This document shows, piece after piece, positions 47,506-58,169 of a stretch of 64,000 bases of DNA. The translations under genes and the position numbers were made by a program. The notes under the pieces are model-generated. The model was not told the origin of the DNA and made no database searches. It saw only the letters and a program-made list of their open reading frames with translations. How positions within the stretch are numbered: the first letter of the stretch is position 1; every line of letters begins with the position of its first letter. Source of the DNA: Schizochytrium sp. CCTCC M209059 (lineage: Eukaryota > Sar > Bigyra > Thraustochytrida > Thraustochytriidae); the NCBI GenBank assembly GCA_000818945.1, contig KN805402.1, positions 269,087-333,086 on the forward strand. The letters are read 5' to 3'.

Positions 47506-49032
47506 TTATCTGCGAAAAAGGGATGCAAAGAGCTGAACGGTGTCCACGCTCGGTTCCTCGACGGGGCGAGGGGCAGCAAAGTTGACGAGTTTCTCGTGCA
47601 CAGTGTAGCGCAATTTGCGGCCCTTGCTTGCGTTTGTGTCAACTTCGCGCTTCTTGGGATTCTTTTTCTGCTCGCGTTCAAGCTTGCGTCGCAAGCGATC
47701 TTGGACCTCCTCATCGTCCACGTCCGCCACGCGTGTAGCGCTGACAGCATTGCTAGAGCTCACAAAGGCGAGCAAAAGTTGCTGGTAGAATGAGGAATCA
47801 TTGTACACTTCCATGTCAGTACCTTCTGACTCTGCCTCAGTCTCGTCGGCCTTGTCGTCGACATCATTTTCCGAGGCGTGCGCAGCACCAATTGGTACCA
47901 CACCTGGAGGACGAACTTGTGCGCGCGAAATAAAGGCATTACCCCCCGACATGATCTCGTCGACCTGCTGGGAGATGGTCCGGTTGACAGCCTTGAGGGC
48001 CTTGCGAGTGCTCCCTTGCGATTGGGTTGTACGCTGGTGCCAAACATCGAAAGTCTTTTCTGCAAACCTCTGCGCCCGGACGTTGCCCGCCTCGATCTCG
48101 GACCATGATGGGCTCCGCTTACGCTTTCGGGAGGGCGTGCCCTGTCCAGCGCTATCCTCCGCTTCATCCTCGGACGCGTCCCCACTCGCTGCGAGAAACT
48201 TTGCCTGTGCAGGGGCAGTGGTCTCACGAATTTGCACAAGCTTTTCGAGGATACCGCCGAGCTTGTCACTGCATGCCGTCATGAGCTCCTGCGCCTCATT
48301 GACCTTGCTACGGTTCGTTGTGGTCTCTGATGCGACTTTTTCCAATGCGGCATCGGGCAAAGGGAAGCGAAAAGATGCCTGCATCAAGCCTTGTAAGCGT
48401 ATCCTCAAACCCACGAGTTCGCACCACAACGAGTATTGGTTCTTGACGTGAACAGGGTCCTGGCGGCTCACGCGTGGCTTGCGAAGAAGCATACGCTTCG
48501 ACGCCTCTTCAACATCATTATCTTCTTCTTCTTCTTCTTCTTCTTCGTCGTCGTCATCGTCGTCGTCGTCGTCGTCGTCTTCCTCCTCTTCCATGTTTGT
48601 TACGGCACGAGAGCGTCGAGCCGCGAGAAGCTTTTCAAGATTGGCATCGAGATCTCCATCGCTTACGTCACTCATTTCATCTTCCTCATCGTCATTGTCT
48701 TCGACTTCGTCTTCTTCTTCGTCTTCTTCTTCTTCTTCATCTTCGCTGGCAGCGGCGAGCAGCGTGGCACGGTCGACCTTTCGTCCACTGTACTTGGGGT
48801 CCGTGAGCAGGTCGCTGCGCCGAAGTTTGCGTCCCTCGGGTTTCTTCACGGACGGCGATGCCAGTTCTTCGTGGCCTTCATCGTGGCTATTGGCGCGAAA
48901 AGACGCCGCACTCTTCTTGGCGGACTTGGGTCGGGCGTGCACGTCGCCAAAGTCGTCGGCTGTCTCCGGGTCGAGGGACTCGGGAGCCGGCCTGTTGTAC
49001 TTGGCGAGTGCCTTGGCCAGAGACGAGCTCAT
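47506..49032 (-). CDS. AATF: AATF/BFR2 (Traube-type) ribosome-biogenesis protein
   Basis: 508 residues. The N-terminus (SSSLAKALAKYNRPAPESLD) is the family pattern. A long Glu/Asp block follows (about 95-180) with DNDDEEDEM and a pure Asp run. A conserved helical region LRIRLQGLMQASFRFPLP comes next, then TRAUB-like segments around DVWHQRT and the C-terminal KGRKLRYTVHEKLVNF. In yeast Bfr2 and human AATF this protein is part of the small-subunit processome in the nucleolus. The frame stays open upstream to 49434, but it crosses the CCCTCG repeat, so the ATG at 49032 is chosen. Confidence 0.9.
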   Translation of the reverse strand: MSSSLAKALAKYNRPAPESLDPETADDFGDVHARPKSAKKSAASFRANSHDEGHEELASPSVKKPEGRKLRRSDLLTDPKYSGRKVDRATLLAAASEDEEEEEDEEEDEVEDNDDEEDEMSDVSDGDLDANLEKLLAARRSRAVTNMEEEEDDDDDDDDDDDEEEEEEEEDNDVEEASKRMLLRKPRVSRQDPVHVKNQYSLWCELVGLRIRLQGLMQASFRFPLPDAALEKVASETTTNRSKVNEAQELMTACSDKLGGILEKLVQIRETTAPAQAKFLAASGDASEDEAEDSAGQGTPSRKRKRSPSWSEIEAGNVRAQRFAEKTFDVWHQRTTQSQGSTRKALKAVNRTISQQVDEIMSGGNAFISRAQVRPPGVVPIGAAHASENDVDDKADETEAESEGTDMEVYNDSSFYQQLLLAFVSSSNAVSATRVADVDDEEVQDRLRRKLEREQKKNPKKREVDTNASKGRKLRYTVHEKLVNFAAPRPVEEPSVDTVQLFASLFRR

Positions 49033-49486
49033 TTTCTCCCGCGCCCTCGCCCTCGCCCTCGCCCTCGCGTTCTTGGGGTCGTCCCCGGCCTCTCCGAACT
49101 CTGCTTCGTTCTGCTCTACTCTGCCCCGCTCTGCTCTGCCTCGCTCTGCTCCTCGACGAGGGCTGCGTTGCGTTATGTGCGTGGGTGGCTGGGTTGGATG
49201 GGTGGGCTCTCCTCGTCGTGCTCGCCAATGACTGGGCGATGAAAGACGTCCCTCGTACCCCCCAGGGTCCATGACCTCAACATCTTCGTCTCCCTCGAAA
49301 GGGGTTACTGCAAGAGTACTTTGCGTCGCTCGTGGACGAGCGACTCTTGATGTCCGCAACGCAATTTGTCCGCAACGGATCAACTGGCATACAGAGGAGA
49401 AAAGAGAGAGAGAGAAAAGAGCAGGGAAGAACAAAAGAAAGACAGAAAGAAAGAAATGAGAAAGGAAATGGCTCCGACGTAGTCAT

Positions 49487-49517
<31 letters not shown>

Positions 49518-49679
49518 CACAACGCGCGCAGACCGTTTGGCCGGGCGCGGCAGGCCGGCCAGCTGCAGCGGCGGCTGGACGGGCGGCGCGCTGCGAGGCC
49601 GACGCCGCACAGCCCGGCAGGCAAGAACGTTAGCAGCAGGAGCAGCTGCCAGAGGAGGAGGAGGAGGAGGACGAGAAAG
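49033..49679. other. Divergent region between AATF and the coiled-coil gene
   Basis: Holds a CCCTCG hexamer array (49044-49077), CTCTGC repeats (49100-49150), a GAGA-rich stretch (49395-49450) and a CAG run (49489-49515). The last two lie in the probable 5' leader of the plus-strand gene. Confidence 0.6.
49489..49515 (+). repeat. CAG trinucleotide run in a 5' leader
   Basis: Nine AGC/CAG units, about 165 bases before the chosen start of the coiled-coil gene. Confidence 0.85.
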
Positions 49680-52600
49680 ATGCAGAGCGGCGGTTTCCCT
49701 GTTGTCGAGAACGACGCCAACGCGCTCTCAGACTTGGATCGCCGCAGGCAGGGTATGAGGCACGTGAACGCCAGTGGAAAAAGACCTGGCGGCGCAAGAA
49801 GAAGTCATCATGACGGAGATGACGATGAAGAAGAAGCCAAGTCGTCGTGCGCAAGCAGCGCGCCCATAGGAACCCACAGCGGGAGAAGAAGAACTTCATC
49901 GACGGCCGCAAGTACGACCACGACGACCACCACAATACGTGTAGCACCGAGTGAGAATGCGAACACAGAAGAGATTGCCTTTCGTGAGCGATACGCTACG
50001 CTTAAGCGCATCTACCAGCGCAGACTCGAAGAACTGACCCGATGCGCTCGAGATGTCCAGGTCCTCGTGCAAACCGACCCTGTCTTGCAGAACATGAAAT
50101 CAGAAGCTACCACGGCTCCCTTTGCCCCTGCACGAGCCATGGAAATTGCGAATGAAGCCCTCGAGGCGGAGCGAGAGGCGCATATCGACCAGCTCGCCGA
50201 GGATTTGAGCCTGGCCTCGGGCGAAGTGTCCCGACTGCGAGCCCAGCTGGCACAGCGCGAAGCTGCTCTTGTCAACGCGCAGTCAGAATCAGGCCGATCG
50301 GAGACGCTTGCTCGTCGGCAGTTTCGCGAGCTGAGCGAGGCAGAGCGCGCAACCCGACAGCGCATGGGCGCGTTAGAGGCAGATCTCGCAAAGGTTCGCG
50401 ATGCTCGGAAAAAAGAGCACCGCGCCATGCGCCAGGGTTTGCGCCGCTTGCGCCATGCCCTCTTTCGCAGCGCTCTTCCTCCAGGGGGCGCGGATTTTTC
50501 GAATGCAAGCAACATGGAAAACTTTGCGCCGAGCGCTGCTGGCTTTGCCAATGGCGCCGATGCCTCCGTACTACTTGAATTTACGAGCGGGGACCCCGAC
50601 GGCTCAATGTGCGACACGTTGGATATCCTCGATGAGCATGAGGTCGAGTACGAAAGCGAAGGCGAAGGGAATGGGGGTGCACGTCTTGTTCAAGCTCTCA
50701 ATAAGCTCACTCATTTGCATGAACGCACCAAGTCAACGGCGAGTTCGCGAAGCCGCCAGGAAAGCGAAGCCCGAGCTCGAGAAGTGAAAACGCTCCGAGA
50801 CAAGCTCAGCGAGGCCACGCAAGCGATCAAAGGTCTCGAATCACGTCTCCAAGCCGAGGCAGGTCGGCATGCAGGTTTGCAGGCTGAGACGCGAGTGGCT
50901 CGCGAGGCTCTCGCGCGAAGCGAGGAAGAGCGTTTGGAGCTTCGGCAGCAGTACCTGGCTCTCGGGTCGAAACTTCAAGCGGTTGCTGCGTCAACGCGCG
51001 CTGAGTCAGCACAGGAAGAGGAAAACCGTCGCGCTCGTGCGCGCGAGGCTGAAGATGCGCGACAGGCCGTCTGTGCTGCGAATGAAAAGCTTCAGCGCGA
51101 GCTTGAGGAGGCTGCTGCACTTGCTGCGAAGAGAGACCGTCGCATTGAAGAACTCGAGGCCAAACTGGACCAGGCCCAGAGCGCGGCTCGACACGAAGTG
51201 GACACCTTGCGTCAAACGTTAGCACAGCAGGTTGAGAATGAAAGGAGCAAACGTAAGCAAGTTCAGGAACGACTCGAAGAAACGAAGGTTGAGCACGCTG
51301 CGCGTCTCCAAGATGCTCGAGAGCAAATGGCAGCTGCGATTCAAGGCGCGCAGGCCGAACGTAGCAAGTGGGAAGGCGAGAAGGAGCGCCAAGTCCGTGA
51401 GCACCAGCAGCAAGCAGAAGCGCAGTTTCAGCGGCTCTTGGACGCAAAGCAAAAGGAGCTCGAGCACGTGCTCCAAGCGCAGCGGTCAGAAGTCGAGCGA
51501 CAGCATGACGAGGCAGAGCGTGTAGAACGCGCAGTGACTGCGCGTCTGCACGCCATTGTCAAGGACCACATTTCTCTCGAGCAACACGAACAGATTTTAG
51601 CTTCGCAGGTCGCGAATGCTCGCGCCGAAGTGGAGCATAGAATGCAGGACGCGCTCTCACGCTCGGAACGTACGCGGGAGCGCGCCTTGTCCGAGGTCGA
51701 GGATCGTGCCTCTCGCGTTCACGCGGCTGCCGCTGACGCGATGGATCAGGAAAACAATTTGCTCAAGACGCAGTTGGCCCAGCTTCAACGCGAGCATCAG
51801 GAGCTAGAGTCCGCTTTTGAAGCAGACCGCCGCGCTGCCGTGGCACTTCGCAAGGAAGCAGAAGATGCCAAGAAGGCGCGTCAGACGCACGCCAGTCAGC
51901 TGCGTCAGGCCTTGCATAATATTGCCCGCCTTCGGGAGGTCGCCACGACGGAGCGCGAGCGCCGCGTAGCTGCAGAGCGTGCCTGTGCAGAGGTCCGAAA
52001 AGGCGCTCGGGCCGAGGTGACGACGGAGCTTGATGTCGCGCGCGCCGAAATCGCGAGTCTTCAGATGCGCGCTCTCGAAGCTGAGCGGGCCAGAACTGAT
52101 TTGGAGTCTTCGCTGCGCGAGGAACATCGTCAACTTGAAGCACGATCCGCAGAAGCAGCGAGCGAAGCGGCGCTTCGCATTGCTGCTCTCGAGGCGGAGC
52201 GTGAACGGACCCTCGGCGAAGCGCTTGCGAGTGCCACTGCAGACAAGGAGAAGCAACTGGTCGCAGCAAAGCACGAATTCGAGCTCTTTCGACTTCAGGC
52301 GGACGCACAGCGAAAACAGCTCGAGTCCCAGATTGCAAGTCTTGAAACGTCTCGCGCAAGTCTCGAGGCCGCTGCTGCGCAGGTTTCGGGAAATGCGCAG
52401 GCTCTGGACGCCCGGGCGGTTGCCGCTTCGCACGAAATCGAGTCTCTTCGCACCGCGTTACACGGGGCTCAACAAGAGGCTGAAGAGGCCCGGAGTCGTG
52501 CCCAGACGCTCGAGACGCGGCTTGCGTCAATTAAACGTCAGCAGCGTACGGAGCGTCTAAAGTTCGGCAGGGCAGTCGACAGCTGCCGTGATTTGCGAGC

Positions 52601-53783
52601 AGCAATTAAACCTGTGGGACGCGAGGTGCAGCGTGCTCTCGATGAGGGCCATCGGGATCTTGTTCGCCTTGGTGGGGAGTTGGAACGTCATTTGTGCTCG
52701 CGTGCGCGCAGATCCGAGGCAAAGGCAGCCGCCGAGGCCGAGGCCAAGGGGAGTTTGATATCTGCGCAGGCGAACGAGCAAGCTGAGGCTGCACGTCGTG
52801 AGCTGGCCGAGGCCATGGATAGCTCGCAGCGAGCATTAGAGGATCGGGACGAGATGTTGAGAAAGCAGGATCAGCGTCTCGCTGAGACACAAGCAAAGCT
52901 TGACGCCCTCGCCGCGTCCTTGGCAGCGAAAGAAGCCGCTTTAGATAAAGCAGAGCAAAGCCTTCGGGACGCGCAGGTTCAGATGCAAGCAGAAAGACGG
53001 GAGACGCAAAGCGCACAGGGACGCGTCGAGGCCCGGGATGCGCGTCTGGCCGAGCTGACGCAGCGTCTTGACCGCGCGCAAGGCGGGTTCGCGAGTGTTG
53101 TTGCTACGTTGCGCGCAGAAGTCGGTTTCTCGAACGAGCTTGCCGAGGATCTTCTTGATGAAGAACGGCGCGTGAAAATCGGGGTGCCGGCACTTGTGTC
53201 TGCAATTCGCGATGCACAGACTGCCGCGTGCATGGGCGCAAGTGCAAATGAGAGTCTTGCCTCGCAGCTGCAGTCTGCCCGTCGCGAAGTCGATTCGCTC
53301 CAGCAGGAAGTGCAAAAGGCTCGTAGCGCGCTCGAAACAGAATCGGAAAATCATCAGGATGCGATATTTCGACTTTCGCGAGCGCATCAGGAAGCTCGCG
53401 AGGAGCTTCAGCGGGGGATTGAACGTGCTAAGAGCGACCAGGTGGAACTCCGCGCCCGTCTGCAGCAAGAGCGGCTGACGAATAAGTCGTTGCGAGAGCA
53501 GCTAACGTCTGCTCCGCTTCCCCCGCCTCGTTTTGCGCCGGCGCCTCCAACGTCTCCGACGCACTCTTTACGCTCTGGGGTCTCCACCGCAGCTCGATCG
53601 TTTGGAGACGTGCAGCGATTGCTGGAGCGGTCTGCGGTGATTGATCGCAAGGCGCGCTCACTGATGATGTCGAAGTCCTCCGCCTCGGTCTCCTCCACCA
53701 TGTTCACGTCTTCTTCCTCATCTAAGACAGGTCATGCATCCCCACGGTCCGTGTCTTCGCGGTTCACACACGTCTTGCAATAA
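49680..53783 (+). CDS. Large coiled-coil protein, unknown function
   Basis: 1367 residues, unrecognised. Residues 1-95 are disordered with a Thr run. From about 95 to 1280 nearly the whole chain is heptad-rich Ala/Glu/Arg/Gln/Leu coiled coil, broken near 250-310 by a less charged stretch (FANGADASVLLEFTSGD). The last ~90 residues are Pro/Ser-rich (PLPPPRFAPAPPTSP; SSSSKTGHASPRS). The form is that of centrosomal, basal-body, Golgi or cytoskeletal scaffolds; no motor, kinase or membrane segment is present. The frame is open upstream to 49332 but reads repeats, so the ATG at 49680 is taken. High Arg/Ala content could cause false matches to myosin tails. Confidence 0.75.
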   Translation: MQSGGFPVVENDANALSDLDRRRQGMRHVNASGKRPGGARRSHHDGDDDEEEAKSSCASSAPIGTHSGRRRTSSTAASTTTTTTTIRVAPSENANTEEIAFRERYATLKRIYQRRLEELTRCARDVQVLVQTDPVLQNMKSEATTAPFAPARAMEIANEALEAEREAHIDQLAEDLSLASGEVSRLRAQLAQREAALVNAQSESGRSETLARRQFRELSEAERATRQRMGALEADLAKVRDARKKEHRAMRQGLRRLRHALFRSALPPGGADFSNASNMENFAPSAAGFANGADASVLLEFTSGDPDGSMCDTLDILDEHEVEYESEGEGNGGARLVQALNKLTHLHERTKSTASSRSRQESEARAREVKTLRDKLSEATQAIKGLESRLQAEAGRHAGLQAETRVAREALARSEEERLELRQQYLALGSKLQAVAASTRAESAQEEENRRARAREAEDARQAVCAANEKLQRELEEAAALAAKRDRRIEELEAKLDQAQSAARHEVDTLRQTLAQQVENERSKRKQVQERLEETKVEHAARLQDAREQMAAAIQGAQAERSKWEGEKERQVREHQQQAEAQFQRLLDAKQKELEHVLQAQRSEVERQHDEAERVERAVTARLHAIVKDHISLEQHEQILASQVANARAEVEHRMQDALSRSERTRERALSEVEDRASRVHAAAADAMDQENNLLKTQLAQLQREHQELESAFEADRRAAVALRKEAEDAKKARQTHASQLRQALHNIARLREVATTERERRVAAERACAEVRKGARAEVTTELDVARAEIASLQMRALEAERARTDLESSLREEHRQLEARSAEAASEAALRIAALEAERERTLGEALASATADKEKQLVAAKHEFELFRLQADAQRKQLESQIASLETSRASLEAAAAQVSGNAQALDARAVAASHEIESLRTALHGAQQEAEEARSRAQTLETRLASIKRQQRTERLKFGRAVDSCRDLRAAIKPVGREVQRALDEGHRDLVRLGGELERHLCSRARRSEAKAAAEAEAKGSLISAQANEQAEAARRELAEAMDSSQRALEDRDEMLRKQDQRLAETQAKLDALAASLAAKEAALDKAEQSLRDAQVQMQAERRETQSAQGRVEARDARLAELTQRLDRAQGGFASVVATLRAEVGFSNELAEDLLDEERRVKIGVPALVSAIRDAQTAACMGASANESLASQLQSARREVDSLQQEVQKARSALETESENHQDAIFRLSRAHQEAREELQRGIERAKSDQVELRARLQQERLTNKSLREQLTSAPLPPPRFAPAPPTSPTHSLRSGVSTAARSFGDVQRLLERSAVIDRKARSLMMSKSSASVSSTMFTSSSSSKTGHASPRSVSSRFTHVLQ

Positions 53784-54141
53784 GCCTGGGTGACTGCTGT
53801 GTTGTATTCGTGCATTGCTGTGCTGCGCCGCCATCTGTGCCTACGAATCTGATGATTTCTATAGTTCAAAAGTAAGATTATCGTAAGGAACTTGCACAAG
53901 TCTCTTTCCTTTTCGTCGCTCGCAAGGTCGATTCTTTTTATGCCTACAGATAGATGAAGAGAAGCGAAAGAAATCCAAATGAAGCGGGTCGGGCGGGATA
54001 ATTTGTAGATGCAACGACATGTTGTAATAAAGAAGAAGATTGATGCGGCACAGCGATTGACACATGATAATGATGAGATTGATTATGTAAAGTTGTTGTC
54101 AGCGTGGTTGTTGTGACTTGGTGTATTGAAGAGCTTCCTTG
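53784..54141. other. Convergent 3' region
   Basis: Lies between the coiled-coil gene (+) and the enoyl-CoA hydratase gene (-). AT-richer, with no gene. Confidence 0.6.
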
Positions 54142-54921
54142 TTAGAGCTTGCCGGTGAAACGCGGGGCGCGCTTCTCGATAAAGGCGAGCGGACCCTCCT
54201 TGAAGTCCGGGGTTTTGGCGAGAAATCGCATTCCCTCAGACGAAGCCTTCCAGGCATCGGCGTCGGAGCCGTAGACAGTCTGAAGAGCGACCTCACGAGC
54301 CTTGCGGACTGCGAGCGGAGCGTTGACCTCGATGCGCTTCGCAAGCTTGAGAGCGGCTTCGACGACCTGGCCAGGCTCGACGAGCTCGTTAACAAAGCCC
54401 AGCGAGTACATGCGCTCCGCGGTGAGCGGGTCTCCGGTGAGAAGCAGTTCCATGGCGATGGCCTGAGGCAGCTTGCGGGGAAGACGAAACATGCCACCGG
54501 CAGCCGGGACGAGGGAGCGCTTGACCTCGGGCACGCCGAATTTGGCCTTGGTAGAGGCGACGACGAGATCGCACGTGAGCACGAGCTCGCAGCCTCCGGC
54601 AAGCGCGAAGCCATCGACGGCAGCAATCATGGGCTTCGTGCGAGGAAAGTGGACAAAGCCGCCAAAGCCGCCCTTGGGGGTCTCGATGCTCTGACCGGCG
54701 TTGATGGCCTTGAGGTCTGCGCCTGCGCAAAAGACCTTTTCGTGCGAGGAGGCGAGGATGCCGATCCAGAGGTCATTGTCCTTTTCGAACTCCTCCATCA
54801 GGCTCTCCATGCGCTTGGAGAGGTCTCCGGAGACCGCGTTCATGGCCTTGGGCCTGTTGAGGGTGAAGATGGCCACATGCCCGCGGCGCTCAAAGCGAAC
54901 TAGTTCGTCGTCTCCGGCCAT
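54142..54921 (-). CDS. Enoyl-CoA hydratase/isomerase (crotonase) family protein
   Basis: 259 residues, the usual single-domain length. The CoA-binding and oxyanion-hole segments are visible: VFCAGADLKAI and the FALAGGCELVLTCDL loop. Both glutamates corresponding to the hydratase catalytic pair are present (Glu112 in GGCEL, Glu132 in FGVPEVKRSLVP). LTGDPLTAERMYSLGFVNELV is also typical. The enzyme hydrates trans-2-enoyl-CoA or isomerises it, so a role in fatty-acid or branched-chain oxidation is likely. No mitochondrial presequence is seen, and the C-terminus RFTGKL is not a standard peroxisomal PTS1, though it resembles a weak one. Location is therefore open. Confidence 0.93.
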   Translation of the reverse strand: MAGDDELVRFERRGHVAIFTLNRPKAMNAVSGDLSKRMESLMEEFEKDNDLWIGILASSHEKVFCAGADLKAINAGQSIETPKGGFGGFVHFPRTKPMIAAVDGFALAGGCELVLTCDLVVASTKAKFGVPEVKRSLVPAAGGMFRLPRKLPQAIAMELLLTGDPLTAERMYSLGFVNELVEPGQVVEAALKLAKRIEVNAPLAVRKAREVALQTVYGSDADAWKASSEGMRFLAKTPDFKEGPLAFIEKRAPRFTGKL

Positions 54922-55866
54922 TGTTGCTTGCTGGCTTGGTTTGCTCGCTGGCTTGCTTGCTGGGCTGCTTGCTGGCTTGCTTGCTGGGTTGCTGGATTGC
55001 TCGCGTGCGAGTTGCCCTGCTGCGTTGCCGGACTGGCGGGGCCCTCGCTCACTGCTTGGTGTCTATCTTCTGCTCGACTCTCTAGGATTGGACTTGCCGC
55101 AGTCGGACTTAGATGTTTAGCCTTGCCTTATGAGACACTCACGCACTGTCAGCAGGGGCGCACACAGAGCACAGCAGAGCAGAGCAGAGCTCAACAGAGC
55201 ACAACAGAGCAGAGCTTGGCGCTGGCTGGCCCTGGCAGCCTGTGCGGCACGACAGAGAATCGAGGATCGAGGATCGAGGATCGAGGATCGAGGATCGAGA
55301 ATCGAGGATCGAGAATCGAGGATCGAAGAGCGAGGAGCGAAGAGGTCGATCGAAACGATCCCAGGGAGGATCTCGCTCACATCAGCTGCAGCAGGGAGGA
55401 CTCACGACGTCGCGCACGAACATAACGAGCAGCGCTGCATTGCAGTCAGTGTTCGCCTACCTCCTACGCTGCGTCTATCCAGGGCCGGCTGCGGCGGGCA
55501 GACTTTTCGCATGCTTGCGCAGACCCACAACGCCAAGACGTGTGCAGCCAGGTGGGACGCTGGGAGCGATGCCCTCCCTCCCTTTCTGCCCTACAATCTA
55601 TAGCTACAGCTGGCCAGCCCAGCCCAGCCCAGCCCAGCCCCGTCTTTGCAGGAGGGCCGACAGGGAGCGCAAGGGAGAGCGACGAAGAGCTTGCAAGCGA
55701 ACAAGCTAGTACACGTACTAGCCTGGCAGCCAGCTCCAGGGCGAGAAGGTCGAGGCAGCCCGCCAGCCGGCGTAGCTGCCACGGCAAAGTGGTAGGCCGG
55801 GCAGGCGGCGACTCGCTGACGTGTGCCGGTAAAAGCGAGCTGGAGAGAGCTCGAGCGAACGAGGGG
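54922..55866. other. Divergent repeat-rich region between ECH and PIG-M
   Basis: Contains GCTTGCTGG repeats (54929-54995), CAGAG/CAACAGAG repeats (55155-55215), the 7-base array (55259-55327) and AGCCC units (55611-55640). Long frames here are translated repeats. No gene seen. Confidence 0.6.
55259..55327. repeat. ATCGAGG 7-base tandem repeat
   Basis: About ten units, some reading ATCGAGA or ATCGAAG, in the divergent region upstream of PIG-M. Confidence 0.92.
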
Positions 55867-57051
55867 ATGGGCGCGCTCCAAGAACGGTGGGCCACGGTGG
55901 CCACGACAAGGTGGGCGGCCGTCTTGAGTACGGCGCTCGCTCTGCGGCTGGCACTTATCGCGTACGCGGACTGGCACGATGAACACGTCGTCGTCAAATA
56001 CACTGATGTAGACTACCACGTGTTTACCGATGCTGCAGCAGCCGTTGCCAAGGGCGATTCGCCGTTTGCCAGGCGCACATATAGGTACACGCCGTTGCTT
56101 GCATGGGCATTGGTGCCCAATGTCTTGGGCTTCCGTGCATTTGGCAAAGTCCTCTTCGCCTTGTGCGACCTGGGCGTTGGGCAGACCCTGGTGCAGATAC
56201 TTTGCCGACAAAAGCTGCCTGAGGCAACAGCCAAGGCGTGGGCCTGCTTGTGGCTCTTTCATCCGTACTCGGTGAACATTTCCACACGCGGCAACGCGGA
56301 CGCGGTGGTGTGTCTGCTCGTGCTACGTGCAGGTCTCGGCGCTCTGGAAGATCGCTGGGTGCAAGCCGCCCTCTTTTATGGACTGGCAGTGCACGTGCGA
56401 ATCTTCCCCATCGTTTTCGCGCCTGCATTTCTGCTCTGCATCGGCTGGCAGCAACCTCGAAAGCTATTCACGTTTGCTTTTGTCAGTGGAGGCATCTTTC
56501 TGGCTCTTGCTGCATTCTTTTATGTTTTGTACGGCTTCACCTTTGCGTATGAGACCTACTTGTATCATCTCGTGCGCACCGACAATCGTCACAACTTCTC
56601 GGTCTACTTTTATTCGCTGTACCTCCAATATGGAGCTCCGGCAGGATTTGTAATGGGTCTTGCCGCCTTTTTGCCGCAGCTCGTGGCACAGGGCGCGCTT
56701 GTCGCAGCCTTGCACCGTCGGGAGGACCTCATCGCCTGCATGTGTCTGCAGACGATGGCATTTGTGGCATTCAACAAAGTATGCACGGCACAGTACTTTA
56801 CATGGTATACTGCTCTCATCCCCGTGCCATTGTCAACGCTACGTGCGCAAGGGCGACTCTCCTTGTCCGTCGTCGTCGCTGCGGCTCTCGTGTGGCTACT
56901 TGCGCAGGGCGCCTGGTTGGCCCAGGCTTACCTTCTCGAGTTCAAGGCGCGCAATACATTTTTCCGCATTTGGCTTGCTGGCATTGGTTTCTTCGTCGTC
57001 AATCTTGGCATCATTGCAGCTTTGGCTCGCGCGCTTGTTCGAGCAAAATGA
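55867..57051 (+). CDS. PIGM: GPI mannosyltransferase 1 (PIG-M)
   Basis: 394 residues, close to the family length. PIG-M adds the first mannose to the GPI-anchor precursor in the ER lumen. The DxD-type motif KYTDVDYHVF (Asp47/Asp49) sits in the first lumenal loop after a membrane span. The conserved segments RRTYRYTPLLAW, NISTRGNADAVV, AVHVRIFPIVFAP, VRTDNRHNFSVYFY and CTAQYFTWYTALIP are all visible, along with about ten hydrophobic spans. The frame is open upstream to 55540 through repeat sequence; the ATG at 55867 is followed by the first helix. Confidence 0.93.
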   Translation: MGALQERWATVATTRWAAVLSTALALRLALIAYADWHDEHVVVKYTDVDYHVFTDAAAAVAKGDSPFARRTYRYTPLLAWALVPNVLGFRAFGKVLFALCDLGVGQTLVQILCRQKLPEATAKAWACLWLFHPYSVNISTRGNADAVVCLLVLRAGLGALEDRWVQAALFYGLAVHVRIFPIVFAPAFLLCIGWQQPRKLFTFAFVSGGIFLALAAFFYVLYGFTFAYETYLYHLVRTDNRHNFSVYFYSLYLQYGAPAGFVMGLAAFLPQLVAQGALVAALHRREDLIACMCLQTMAFVAFNKVCTAQYFTWYTALIPVPLSTLRAQGRLSLSVVVAAALVWLLAQGAWLAQAYLLEFKARNTFFRIWLAGIGFFVVNLGIIAALARALVRAK

Positions 57052-58169
57052 TCATTTCTTCGAACTTTCGCAGTTCAGTTGAACTAAAGGTGACTTTTAT
57101 TGTATTGTAAATTGCAGCCCCATGATCACGCTGACACCATACATTTGCACAGTGTCCTAAGCTTCCATCCATCCATCCATCCATCCATCAGTGTTTTTTA
57201 TTGCTTTTCTTGCCATTGGCGTTCTGCATTCCTTCTCAGAAGCACGGGTCGCTTTTGTGAAGATGCGCAACATCGTGTTTCCCTTCACTCTCTATCTCTC
57301 TGATCAGTGAATCGAGACAAATAGGGGAACAACGGAGCACGTTGCTCGCTCGCTCGCTGGCTGGCTGAAAGCAAATTTATCATTTCTGATGCTTTCTTTT
57401 TGCTCGCCAGGAAAAAAGTGAGCGATGATCGTAAGATTCTACTTGCTTGCAACGCGACCAATCATCTCTTATCATGGACGTTTTCGAGAGAAGCACTTAG
57501 ATGCTGCCTGGCTCCCTAGATGCAGAACTTTGCCAATTGAATAAGACTAGACAGTCGTCTACATGACTTTCTCTGCTTTGATTTACTACGTACCACAATT
57601 CTGCAATGCCTGCCTGCCTGCCTGCCTGCTTGCCCCTCTCCTTCAGCCGAGAGACATCACTTGATCGAGGCTGCAAAAAGTATCCTAGTTATTGTGTGTA
57701 TCAACAGCATCCACACGACACACACAGAGTAGTTAGTTAGTAAGTCGATTCTCTCGCAATACGTAGCCCAGCCAACCAACGCATCAGAACAGGGGCTCTT
57801 TTTTTCTTTCTACGTCGTTAAAACGACAAAGCATGGAGGAGGCTCTTTACATACAGCTAGGTAGGTGTATACGTCAATTGTTTAAAACGTTGGTAACAAT
57901 TCATATTGTTCGCTGAGGCTTCCAACTTACTTTCCAGTTAGTCACATCGAGCGAAAGAAAAACGGAGATTTTTTTACTAATTTCCTTCTGGTGCATACAT
58001 CCATGTCTTTAGAGTCGCCTCGGCGCATCTTCAACAGTATTAATCAAATCAAATCATATGGTATTCTTCTAACTTCTCCATTTGTTCGTGCTTGTATACA
58101 AGCCACATGATGTAAATCTACTCATTTCACTCGTCATTGACTTCGCCATTTTTAATAATGCGCCTCAAA

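Noticed and set aside
48436..49242. Plus-strand Ser- and Leu-rich frames opposite AATF
   Set aside because: They are antisense translations of the Asp/Glu codon runs of AATF.
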